This document shows positions 34,846 to 44,724 of a stretch of DNA of 64,000 bases, piece by piece. The stretch is from Diospyros lotus (Eukaryota; Streptophyta; Magnoliopsida; Ericales; Ebenaceae). How positions within the stretch are numbered: the first letter of the stretch is position 1; each line of letters begins with the position of its first letter. Location of the stretch: the NCBI RefSeq assembly GCF_014633365.1, contig NC_068344.1, forward strand, positions 31,313,170 to 31,377,169. Direction: 5' to 3'. The translations under genes and the position numbers were made by a program. The notes under the pieces are model-generated. The model saw nothing but the letters and a program-made list of their open reading frames with translations, did not search any database and was not told the DNA's origin.

Positions 34846-36507
34846 GTTAGTATATACTGTCTGTAACTATCTATATCTTAGATTGAAGATGAACTTGGCC
34901 TAGCTCCCCTGTTATAAGAAAGGCAGGGGAAGCCATTATTAATCCTAATTGCTGTTACTGATAAGATCTAAATATGAACTGCTTAATGATCTTAACTATT
35001 GTTACTGATAATGTGCAGTAGATACAATGGACTTGAAGAATGGAAGAGTCTTACATTAATTACTTGATTCATTCACCTAGTTTCATGTTCATTCATTATC
35101 TAAGTTCATGTATTTGATGAGTTAATGATAGGTATGTCAAGAGTTGTTGTGTAGTCTATAAATTCAGATTGTAACAGCTCAAAAAGGGTGAACACAAAAA
35201 ATATGGATTGAGCTAGTTTCCCCATCTCTAGTTCATCTAACAACTATGCCTCAATCTCGAACAATAAAAATGTTCACAGCCGGAGAACACGGGGAAGATC
35301 ATGGAAACACAAGGCGCAGGTTGCTAAAAATATTGGTTCCAGTAATAGCCATAGCCATTCTTGTATTAGTTCCTGCAACATGGTATCTTCGAAAGAAAGG
35401 TAACATCTTCTTACAGCCATGGGGAGCCTAGCTAGCACACTTCATTTTCTGCCTTTGATTTCGTTATTGTGTCATTCGGCTTCAGGATCGATGTCCAAAA
35501 GAAAAGAATCGCAATCCAAACTTGGAACTAGGATGCTATCTGAGGGAAATACCAATGATCCCAGCATGCTCGTGTTTCATTTCAATGATCCCAGCAAATT
35601 AATTGATCTATTTCAAAAAGATCCAATTAGACGATTGTTGTTGAATTGGGAGAAACGTGTTCAAATTATCGAAGGAATTGTTTAAGGACTTTTATATCTC
35701 CAAGAATATTCAAGATTTACCATAATTCATCGAGATTTGAAAGCGAGCAACATCTTGTTGGATAGTGCAATGAAGGCTAAGATTTCAGACTTTGGAATGA
35801 CTAAAATATTCTAGAAAGAGGACATTGAAGCAAACACAAATAGGATTATTGGAACATAGTAAGTGATATCGTTGATAAAAAATTTATATAAACCATTTCA
35901 AACACTTTTTTATGTTCACTAAAAAACTAATGTACTAATTTTTTTTTGTGTTTATTCACGAAATACAGTGGATATATTTCTCTTGAATATGCACAATGCG
36001 GCATATACTCTCCAAAATTAGATGTTTATAGTTTTGGAGTTTTACTTCTCCAAATCATAAGCGGAAAGCCAAATAATTGTTCCCATGGCTTGGAAGAAAA
36101 CTTGAACCTTCTTGAATATGTAAGTTAGGCCGCAATCAATTTTCTTTTTCATTTTCTGAATTGTGAAGATGAATAGATGATTGTCAACATAATTTTAGGC
36201 ATATGAGCTGTGAAAAGAAGGCAAATGCATGGAGTTCACTGATCCATCATTGGATGATACAAATTCTTCTTGTAAACTGATGAGATGCATGCAAATAGCT
36301 TTGCTATGTGTTCAAGAAAATCCAGCCGATAGGCCTTCCATGCCAAAAGTCTCTTCAATGCTTAGAAATGAAACCATAGCCATGAATGCTCCGAAAAGGC
36401 CTGCTTTTTCAGTGAGAAGAGATGAAGGTCAAGTGCAACAATCTCCACTACAACAACAAATTTGGTCAGTTGATAGTGCAGCTATTTCTCAAATAATGGC
36501 TCGATAG
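33747..36507 (+). pseudogene. CHRK-A: chitinase-like receptor kinase, N-lobe deleted
   Basis: Exons by homology with CHRK-B: 33747-34845 (GH18), 35280-35399 (GEHGEDHGNTRRRLLK, then a hydrophobic span, then WYLRKK), 35486-35858, 35969-36119 and 36199-36507. A deletion joins the start of the kinase (VFHFND) directly to PSKLIDLF, removing the Gly-rich loop, catalytic Lys and helix C (about 455 bp of CHRK-B including two introns). Further lesions are TAA 35683-35685 (CAA in CHRK-B), TAG 35812-35814 (CAG in CHRK-B) and a TGA (TGG in CHRK-B) at the start of the last exon (ELW to EL*); the PPE of subdomain VIII reads [13 protein letters not shown] and SDFGM are still legible. It cannot encode an active kinase. 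Confidence 0.88.
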
Positions 36508-36796
36508 AGACTTTTTTTTCAATCTTACTAACTAGGATATATGTCTGGAAAAAAAATTAAAAAAACTTTTGATAGATATATATATATATATATGCTGAAT
36601 TGCTTCTTTGATCATTAGACTTTATTGTACTTCTTAACTGGGTGTTTTATCTTTTGTTGAAAGGTTCATGATCTGTAATTTGTAAAGCTACTAACTAGAT
36701 TGTCTTTTTTCAAGATTTTAACTTAAACGCCAAAAAGAAGAAAAAAATCTTCTCACACCTCTTAGTAACCAAGCATTAGCAAGGCCATTTTTATCA
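36508..36796. other. 3' flank of CHRK-A
   Basis: Nearly identical to the 3' flank of CHRK-B (44264-44549), confirming that receptor and downstream spacer were duplicated together. Confidence 0.7.
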
Positions 36797-36898
36797 TTAA
36801 ATATTGCTAATAATCCTATTTCCACAATTTGCATAGCCATTCTTGTACATAGAGACACAGGTAACATATTCATCCAGCTATGGCCCATGGGGATTGCC
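36797..36898 (+). pseudogene. relic of a CHRK transmembrane exon
   Basis: CATAGCCATTCTTGTA, ACAGGTAACATATTC and CCATGGGGA appear in the same order and spacing as at the end of the transmembrane exon and following splice region (35351-35424). The copy behind CHRK-B (44550-44618) has lost its middle part. Confidence 0.45.
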
Positions 36899-37158
36899 AT
36901 TTTCTAACTATATTCAAATAGGGAGGTTAGCGCAGTTGCTTCATTTTTCCATATTAGCAGTGAGAATAAAATATAAATTCATACATACATTTAGATCACC
37001 ACTTTTCTTGATTAGAGATGTAATTACGAGTAGCAAGTGATTAATTTGGGATGATGGGGCAATATAACTTCTCATCACTTACGTGGTTGAATCCTTCTTT
37101 CTATCGCCAAGATCTCCACCACTCTACTATCTCTCTCTGCTATTCCAATTCCAAGGCG

Positions 37159-37221
37159 ATGAGCAAGAAGCAGGGAGACAACCTTTCCGCCATGGACGAG
37201 CTTCGGATGATTTCATTGTGG
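37159..37221 (+). other. possible orphan first exon of an unrelated gene
   Basis: ATG followed by 20 codons (MSKKQGDNLSAMDELRMISL and one more Trp), rich in charged residues and ending at a good donor (GTAAGC at 37222). GC content is higher than the surroundings. The parent gene is not recognised, and no second exon was identified. A (GA)n microsatellite lies at 37502-37527. Confidence 0.25.
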
Positions 37222-38327
37222 GTAAGCCTTTGTCTGTTCCTTCTCTTCTTCTTTTAGCAATTCCCACAATAAGCTTGATAATAGAAACTAACAAGGCGAA
37301 ACAGGAATTCAAAAAACTGAAACTAGGAGTTCAGAAGGGGCTCTAATCAAACTTGAAATAGAATCTTAATATTAATTGAGATCAAGAAAAAGACTAAACC
37401 CAAACCGTAACGCACCTCTCTTTTTGAAAGAAATTCCATCCTACGAACTGAAGCCCCAGTTGCAATTTGCAATTGCATGCATGAGCATGACCCAGAGCCC
37501 CAGAGAGAGAGAGAGAGAGAGAGAGAGATGAAGCCCTGCTTCACAAAATTGATGTACCAAAGAAGCAATACAATTCAAATAACCAAATTCTGATTGCCCA
37601 TTCATTCTAATCACAAAATGAAGCAATCAGTGAGCAATTGGAAAGACAACCATTGTTGAGCACTTGATTTCTGTACCCAACAACACTCTTGAACTTGAAA
37701 TAAAAAAGGCCTTGGTCTTACAGGCCCAATACATGTATTGCAAATAAATTGTATAAAAGAAGATTTGGGCCTTACGAGATTGAGCCCAATTTACCAATTT
37801 GAATTTTTGCTTGAACAGAATCCAATTTGACCAATTAAACCCAATTAAAATTTTTCAGTTTAATCATATTACGTTAAAAAAAAAAAAAGAGATTTGTTTT
37901 AGTTTAAATATGTGAAAATTATTAACCAAGGGGAAATTCAAACTAATTCGAAATTTGACAAATTACTAGTTAGCATTATTTTAAATTTTAGATTTTTCTA
38001 ACATACTTAATTTGTTTATATTTATTGTTCGGGTAATTAATGTCCCAGGTGGGATGCAGTTGACTATATATTCAAACTGACATTGTGAGTAGATAATCTG
38101 TATATTATGCATTTTATGTTGATATTTATTCATTGTTGTGTTGGACACTCAACTTATCAAATTTCTCAAAATATGATGTCTCCAATGGACTAGTTTTTGG
38201 TTCTCCCAGGCCCATGCTTAATTGGGTCTTGTCTTCTTTACTTAATGTCTTACTTTACTCGACCATCATTTTTCTTTCTTTGAGCGAACCACATGTAAAT
38301 AATCAAATATGCTTTCCGAATATATCG
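37222..38327. other. intergenic sequence
   Basis: No gene recognised; AT-rich apart from the microsatellite at 37502-37527. Confidence 0.45.
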
Positions 38328-38440
38328 ATTGGCTAGCATTGCTCCCTTCTTCTTCCATCACCCTCTTCCTCATCCTCCTAACTCCCTCGAAATTACCATA
38401 TCCTTCAAGCCCACAAACATGGATCAAATTAAGCTCGTTA
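38328..38440 (+). pseudogene. CHRK 5' relic (signal peptide region)
   Basis: ATCACCCTCTTCCTCATCCT CCTAACTCCCT..AAATTACCAT, then CACAAACATGGATCAAATTA, matches the start of the receptor coding sequence (ITLFLILLIP..LPSSSAQKWIK). The ATG is lost (GCATTG remains) and the frame is broken. The upstream GTAAATAATCAAATATGCTT matches the family leader. About 110 bp is recognisable. Confidence 0.65.
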
Positions 38441-39059
38441 CTCTTATCTTCATATTGGTTATCTTGAAATATGATATTCTATTATTGGATTAGAATATTT
38501 AATTCTCACTATAACAAGTTAAGATGCATGCAATTTTGAATGAACAAATTTAAATGAAAATGGGGTCATCAAAGGGGATTTATATTAGTGAATATTGAGT
38601 CATTAAGTTGCCTATACTTTAAGTGCGACCGAAGATATCCATTGCAGTAAATTTTGTGTAGATTTGAATAATATTTCCAGTGATATAGTTTTGGTTGGTA
38701 TTTATCAGGAGATTTACTCTTCGTGATTTTGTTGGAAGAAATAATTTTAGATAATTTCATATTTGAATTTCGTGTCAAGGTAGAGTTTGTTACAATTATA
38801 ATCTAAAATTCAAATTTGACTAGAATTGAGATTCATAATTTGATAGTGACTATGACTTCGAATTTGATTACAATTAAGATGTTATCAAATTCAATTTTAA
38901 GTGGTATTTATCACATCTAGAGGAATATTTTTATGAATCATCTTCTAATTATGATAGAATTTTTGGTATACATCTATAGATGATTTTAGATTTATAAATA
39001 GACGTCCAATACTCTATAGATGTATACAGAAAATTCTAATCATGATAGAATTTGTATTA
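38441..39059. other. AT-rich intergenic sequence
   Basis: Contains an inverted pair around 38935-39045 (ATCATCTATAGATG..., TAGATGTATAC, TTCTAATCATGATAGAATTT). No gene recognised. Confidence 0.35.
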
Positions 39060-39424
39060 TTTTTTTCTTATTTTCTGTGTAATGTGTGTAATCTATTCTT
39101 TACACCTTCTCCCTAAGTATAATTTTAATAGCGAGGAATGCACAATAAACGAAAGAATTCATTAATAATTACTATTGTCGATGCGTGTATATATATTTTT
39201 TGTATGACTTTTTGTTATGATTTTTTGTTTAATTTTGCTTTGATCAATTTAATTTTGTTTGCCTAACATAGAGATGGCAAAATGGGCTTGGCCCAACAGG
39301 CTGGACAGTTGGGGCTCAGCCTGGCACCGGGCTAGGGTTATCATTTTGCTGGCCCATTTAAGGCCGGGCCGATTTGGCCTAGCCCGCTAATCGGCCACAC
39401 CCCCCCCCCCAAACAATCCGCTCC

Positions 39425-39660
39425 CAAACAACTCGCGCCTCTCGCTCTCAGCCTCGCCTCTCGCCTTCTGTCTCGCCCTCGCCCTCGCCCTCACCCTCGC
39501 CCTCGCCCTCTGTCTCACCCTCGCCCTCGTCTCGCCCTCGCCCTTGCTCGCCCTTTGTCTCACTCTCGCCCTCGCCTCTCAATCGCCCTCTGTCGCCCGC
39601 GCCCCTCGCTCTCAATCTCATCCATCGCCCTCTCTCGCTCACTGCTTGCTGCTGCTCGCC
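39425..39660. repeat. CTCGCC-type minisatellite in the hAT element
   Basis: Hexamer-like (CTCGCC)n with interspersed CTCTGT. Its complement (GAGGGC)n resembles the core of the CACTA element at 54785-55300. Confidence 0.8.
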
Positions 39661-39851
39661 CTTGCTCTCACGTCGCCTGGCTGTTGCCTAACTAAAGGTA
39701 AGTTCAAGTTTTATTCCCTCGCCAAGTGTGATTCTTTTAAATGAATTGTGTTAATTTTGTGTTAATTATTTGTAGTGTGGATTCTTTTAAATTTGATCAT
39801 AATTTAAAATGAATTGTTTTAATTGTTTACAGTGTGGATTCTTTTGTTAGA

Positions 39852-40198
39852 ATGGATGGTGATGATCAAATTTCGAGAGGAATCCCTAGTAATGTTAATG
39901 AGGAATCCATATCACAATCACAATAAAAAAAACCTAAGACTTTAACCTCTGATGTGTGGAACTATTTTGTGAAAATTGGTGTTGGTAGTGATGGCAAACC
40001 AAGGTGTAAATGCAAGGGGTGTGGTAAAGAATATTTGGGATTTAACATAACATTAAACATTTCTCTTATATGATAAATAATTAACATATGTAATTTTTTA
40101 TTATAGATGATGATGAGGAGGAGGAGTCAAGCATTGATGATATAAGACTTTCTAAACAAGACTCAAATGTTGTTGTTGATGAAGAACATGAAGATTAG
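39852..40198 (+). pseudogene. hAT transposase remnant (BED zinc finger N-term + acidic C-term)
   Basis: From ATG 39852: MDGDDQISRG..., a TAA after SQSQ, then SDVWNYFVKIGVGSDGKPRC and CKGCGKEY, the first half of a BED zinc finger as found at the N terminus of plant hAT transposases. The His half of the finger, the catalytic DDE domain and most of the dimerisation domain are deleted. Then comes an acceptor TTATAG at 40106 and an acidic tail DDEEEESSIDDIRL...EEHED ending at TAG 40196-40198, typical of the C terminus of these transposases. Not functional. Confidence 0.7.
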
Positions 40199-41059
40199 AG
40201 GCATAATTTTTAATTATTTTTTTTTCTTCTTATTTGTAATTTGGCCTCTAGAAATGACTCTTTGAGCATGTTGTTTTTCTTCATCTGGAATTTGTATGCT
40301 CATGTAGTAGTAATTTTAATTACTTCTCTGGTTAGATAGTTGAATGTTTTGTGATTAGATTGCTTTACCAGTTTACTGCCACATACCACTTTCTTTGATA
40401 CAATGTGTAACCTTGCAGCATTTTAGTTGCGGTGGCTGCCATTTTCTTATTTAATTTAATTTTAATTATTTTAAATATCTATAAAATTATTTGTCTATTT
40501 TGTAACTTCTGATATAATACATTACAACTTTGAGAATGACATGTGTAAGGGAATTGGCCTGCAACTAAAGAAGGAAGTAGGTAAACGGAAGTGGGCCACA
40601 TAGTCAAAGTGGGCTAACTTTGGCCTGACATGACATGGGTTTTTCATTTTCTTGCAGCCCAAAAAGCATGGGGAGCATGAAAGCCATAAATGTGATCATA
40701 TAGAGATTAATCAGAATAAGAAGGCCCTTTAATATAAAAAAGCCTTATGGTACTAAAAAAGCTAAATAAAATAAAGTTTTTGTCCCCATCGTTCTAATGC
40801 AGAGCAATATGCTACATGTATAATTTCGACAATGATATGATAATATTATTAATTCAATTGACTCGTTCTATGGCTAGTGACCTTTCAGGAGAGAAAAAAA
40901 TGAATTGTTCATCATAAATAAATGTTTTAAAAGAGAGGACTTGATTGGTAACCAAAAACAAAAAGGTATTATATTGCTTGTTCCAAGTAATTCTCATATA
41001 TCTTAATTAATTGTGCAATTATTGGCTTAGTTCTTTTTGCATGATAATCATACTAATCT

Positions 41060-41220
41060 TCGAGTCATGATATAGCATAAGAGATTGAGTCCTGCCCTCT
41101 ATTAAAATAGGGTGACGTTATGATTAGTGTTCTTCTATGCTTGTTGATATTTGATATTTATGATTGCCTATAAATGAGAAGAAACACTCTAAAAGTAGTT
41201 CTCTCTTGATTATTTAAACA
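41060..41220. repeat. partial third copy of the spacer duplication
   Basis: Matches 28740-28890 and 32455-32580 (CTATTAAAATAGGGTGACGT, GTGTTCTTCTATGCTTGTTG). Confidence 0.8.
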
Positions 41221-41301
41221 ACTACCCACAAATAATCAAATTTGATTTGTGAATATATATATGAATGTATCGGCTAGCACCTAGCAGGATAGAACTCTTC
41301 A

Positions 41302-42397
41302 ATGGCATTGACATCTATCACCCTGTTCCTCATCCTCCTAATTCCCTGCTACTTGCCATCTTCAAGTGCACAGAAATGGATCAAGGTTGGTTACTGGTAT
41401 AACGTCAGCGGATTCCCCGTTTCCTACATAAACTCAGCTCTCTTCACTCACCTCAAGTGTGCCTACGCAGACCTCGACTCTTCCACATACCAGCTTTCCA
41501 TCCCTTCGGAAAACCAGAAGCAGTTTTCCAACTTTACCAACACTGTCAAACAAAAGAACCCACAAATCGTGACACTTCTATCCATAGGCGGAGGATTAGC
41601 TAATTCTTCAGATTTCACCTCAATGATCAGCCAATCTTCTTATAGGAAACCTTTCATCGACTCCTCAATAAGAACAGCCAGATCCTACGGCTTTCATGGC
41701 CTCGACTTTTGTTGGGCTAATGTAAGTTCAGCGTCTGAATCGGCCAACCTGGCCACCCTATTCCAAGAATGGCGAGCCGCCATTGAAGCCGAGCCAAGAA
41801 ATTCAAACACCTCAAAGCTTATTCTAACAACGGCAGTTCCGTTCTCTCCAAATATCAATAATTTAACCTTTCCGATCGAGTCTATGAGGAACAACTTGGA
41901 CTGGATCCATCTCAGGGTAAATGACTATCGTTCGCCGAAATGGTCGAATGTCACGGGGGCGTCTTCAGCTTTATACGATCCGGCGATGGACATAAGCACA
42001 GATTTTGGCGTTAATGAGTGGATTAATGGCGGATTTCCGAGCAGGAAGCTTGTTTTGGGGTTGCCTTTCTATGGCTATGCGTGGACGCTTGTGAACCCTA
42101 ACAACAATGAAATCGGCGCACCGGCTAAGGGGCCGGCGATGATTAATCATGCCGACAACGATGGAAAGATGGCCTATAAGGACATCAAGGACTTTATTCA
42201 GAGCAATGGAGCCGTTACAAAGTATGATGCAACTTATGTGGTGAACTACTGCAGCGTTGGATCATCTTGGATTGGCTTTGATGATGTTGAGGTAGTAAAA
42301 ATTAAGGTTTCATACGCCAGAGAAAAGAATTTCCTGGGTTATTATGCCTGGCACGTCGCCAATGATGATCATAACTGGGTGCTTTCTCAAGCAGCAG
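41302..42397 (+). CDS. CHRK-B exon 1: catalytically dead GH18 ectodomain
   Basis: Intact frame of 365 residues plus one base, phase-1 donor GTCAGT at 42398. About 17 residue differences and one missing residue against CHRK-A by eye. Signal peptide 1-23; SIGGG near 94-98; D135 retained but C137 and A139 replace the Asp and Glu of the GH18 catalytic motif (HGLDFCWAN); NDYRS replaces YDFY. The protein is chitinase-like but should lack hydrolase activity. An alternative end exists after exon 2 (42585-42704): intron retention gives RKRGNIFLQPWGA and TAG 42734-42736. The leader upstream (CAAATAATCAAATTTGATTT, CGGCTAGCA) is the family form. Confidence 0.82.
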
Positions 42398-44263
42398 GTC
42401 AGTATATACTGTCTGTAATCTATCTATATCTTAGATTGAAGATGAACTTGGCCTAGCTCCCCTGTTATAAGAAAGGCAGGGGAAGCCATTATTAATCCTA
42501 ATTGCTGTTACTGATAAGATCCAAATATGAACTGCTTAATGATCTTAACTATGCCTCAATCTCGAACAATAAAAATGTTCACAGCCGGAGAACACGGGGA
42601 AGATCATGGAAACACAAGGCGCAGGTTGCTAAAAATATTGGTTCCAGTAATAGCCATAGCCATTCTTGTATTAGTTCCTGCAACATGGTATCTTCGAAAG
42701 AGAGGTAACATCTTCTTACAGCCATGGGGAGCCTAGCTAGAACACTTCCTTCATTTTCTGCCTTTGATTTCGTTATTGTGTCATTCGGCTTCAGAATCGA
42801 TGTACAAAAGAAAAGAATCGCAATCCAAACTTGGAACTGGGATGCTATCTGAGGGAAATACCAATGATCCCAGCATGCTCGTGTTTCATTTCAATGATAT
42901 TGTGGAGGCCACTGATAATTTTTCATTTGAAAATAAGCTGGGAGAGGGTGGATATGGACCTGTTTACAAGGTTAAGATTTGTGTCTTGGATAGTTTTACA
43001 GATGCATTTATGCCAAAATTACTAATTAAAGGTGTCTGTTTTATAGGCAAAGCTAAAGAATGGACAAGAAATTGCAGTAAAAAGACTTTCTAAGACTTCC
43101 AAACAAGGATATGAAGAGTTTAAGAATGAGGTTATGCTCACTGCGAGGCTGCAACACGTAAATCTTGTTAGGGTTCTTGGGTTTTGTGTTGAAAGAGACG
43201 AACAAATGCTAATCTATGAGTACATGACAAACAAAAGCTTGGACTACTACATCTATGGTAAGCAATATATATATACGTACACACTTTAACTGTTCACAAC
43301 TATTGTTCTTTCTTCATTAGTATTTGTTGGAGTTATTTACTATTAGCTAGCAAATTAATTGATCTGTTTCATGAAGATCCAATTAGACGACTGGTGTTGA
43401 ATTGGGAGAAACGAGTTCAAATTATCGAATGAGTTGTTCAAGGACTTTTATATCTCCAAGAATATTCAAGATTTACCATAATCCATCGAGATTTGAAAGC
43501 AAGTAACATCTTGTTAGATAGTGAGATAAAGGCTAAGATTTCAGACTTCGGAATGGCTAGAATATTTCAGAAAGAAGACATTGAAGCAAACACAAGTAGG
43601 ATTGTTGGAACATAGTAAGTGATCGTTGATAAAAAAATTGTATAAACCATTTCAAACACTTTTTTATGTTCACTCAAAAACTAATGTACTAATTTTTTTG
43701 TGTTTACTCACGAAATGCAGTGGATATATCCCTCCTGAATATGTACAACGTGGCATATACTCTACAAAATCTGATGTCTACAGTTTTGGAGTTCTATTTC
43801 TCCAAATCATAAGCGGGAAGCCAAATAATTGTTTCCATGGTTTGGAAGAAAACTTGAACCTTCTTGAATATGTAAGTTACACCGCAATCGATTTTCTTGT
43901 TCATTACCTAAATTGTGAAGATAAATAGATGATTGTCAACATATATAATTTTAGGCATATGAGCTGTGGAAAGAAGGCAAATGCATGGAGTTCACTGATC
44001 CATCATTGGATGACACAAATTCTTCTTGTAAACTGATGAGATGCATGCAAATAGCTTTGTTATGTGTTCAAGAAAATCCAGCTGACAGGCCTTCCATGCC
44101 AGAAGTCTCTTCAGTGCTTAGAAATGAAACCATAGCCATGAATGCTCCAAAAAGGCCTGCTTTTTCAGTGAGAAGAGATGAAGGTCAAGTGCAACAGTCT
44201 CCACTACAACAAGAAACTTTGTCAGTTGATAATGCAACTATTACTCAAATAGTGGCTCGATAG
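41302..44263 (+). pseudogene. CHRK-B: chitinase-like receptor kinase, one nonsense codon
   Basis: Seven exons with consistent phases: 41302-42397, 42585-42704, 42795-42970, 43047-43257, 43347-43614, 43721-43871, 43955-44263; the sum is 2331 nt, 777 codons. GH18 ectodomain (1-365), transmembrane helix (about 380-400), then an RD-type kinase: Gly loop LGEGGYGPVYK (454-464), AVK with K476, helix C in [13 protein letters not shown] (D583), DFG (601-603), PPEY, last exon ending ...TITQIVAR. The only break is TGA 43430-43432 at codon 563 (IIE*VVQGLL), where CHRK-A has GGA. As it stands the product stops after the N-lobe. This is the architecture of tobacco CHRK1, whose GH18 part also lacks the catalytic Glu. 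If the TGA is a sequencing error or a strain variant, the gene would be complete. Confidence 0.9.
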
Positions 44264-44549
44264 AGACTTCTTCTTCAATCTTACTAGCTAGGATATATAT
44301 CAGGAAAAAAAACTAAAAAAAAACTATTGATATATATATATATATATGTTAAATTGCTTCTTTTATCGTTGGATTTTATTGTACTTCTTAACTGGGTATT
44401 TCATCTTTTGTTGAGAGCTTCATGATCTGTAGTTTGTAAAGCTACTAACTAGATTGTCTTTTTTGAAGATTTTAACTTAACACCAAAAAGAAGAAAAAAA
44501 TCTTCTCACACCTCTTAGTAACCAAGCATTAGCAAGGCCATTTTTATCA
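44264..44549. other. 3' flank of CHRK-B
   Basis: Duplicate of 36508-36796. Confidence 0.7.
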
Positions 44550-44618
44550 TTAAATATTGCTAATAATCCTATTTCCACAATTTGGATAGCCATGGGCCAT
44601 GGCCCATGGGGATTGCCA
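44550..44618 (+). pseudogene. second relic of a CHRK transmembrane exon
   Basis: Same relic as at 36797-36898 with the central part deleted; the CCATGGGGA end remains. Unique sequence starts at about 44725. Confidence 0.4.
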
Positions 44619-44724
44619 TTTTCTAACTATATTCAAATAGGGAGGTTAGCGCAGTTGCTTCATTTTCCCATATTAGCAGTGAGAATAAAATATAAATTCA
44701 TACATACATTTAGATCACCACTTT

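Larger units (their letters stand above)
39270..40623 (+). mobile_element. hAT-type element, internally deleted
   Basis: Starts AGAGATGGCAAAATGGGC, like many plant hAT ends. Near-matching 8-bp target copies CCTAACAT (39262-39269) and CCTGACAT (40624-40631) flank it, and the uninterrupted form GCTGACATGGG is seen in the chitinase B intron. The right inverted repeat is not recognisable. Inside are a CTCGCC minisatellite (39425-39660) and remnants of a BED-finger transposase. Confidence 0.7.
39060..41059 (+). pseudogene. relic of a chitinase B-type gene: intron end, last exon, 3' flank
   Basis: 39060-39269 matches the chitinase B intron (27985-28195: TTTTTCTTATTTTCTGTGTA, TCTTTACACCTTCTCC, TTGTTTAATTTTGCTT). 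After the hAT insertion at 39270-40623 it resumes with GACATGGGTTTTTCATTTTC, the acceptor TTGCAG and the last exon CCCAAAAAGCATGGGGAGCA TGA (about 40658-40680), then the same 3' UTR. The whole first exon is missing. This places a chitinase upstream of CHRK-B in the same order as chitinase B and CHRK-A. Confidence 0.85.

Noticed and set aside
35856..35860. TAG across the exon boundary in GGAACATAG of both receptors as a further stop
   Set aside because: The splice donor GTAAGT begins inside it, so the codon is TA|T after joining to the next exon.
39448..39744. Frames encoding Glu/Gly-rich or Ser/Leu-rich peptides
   Set aside because: By-products of the CTCGCC minisatellite in the hAT element.
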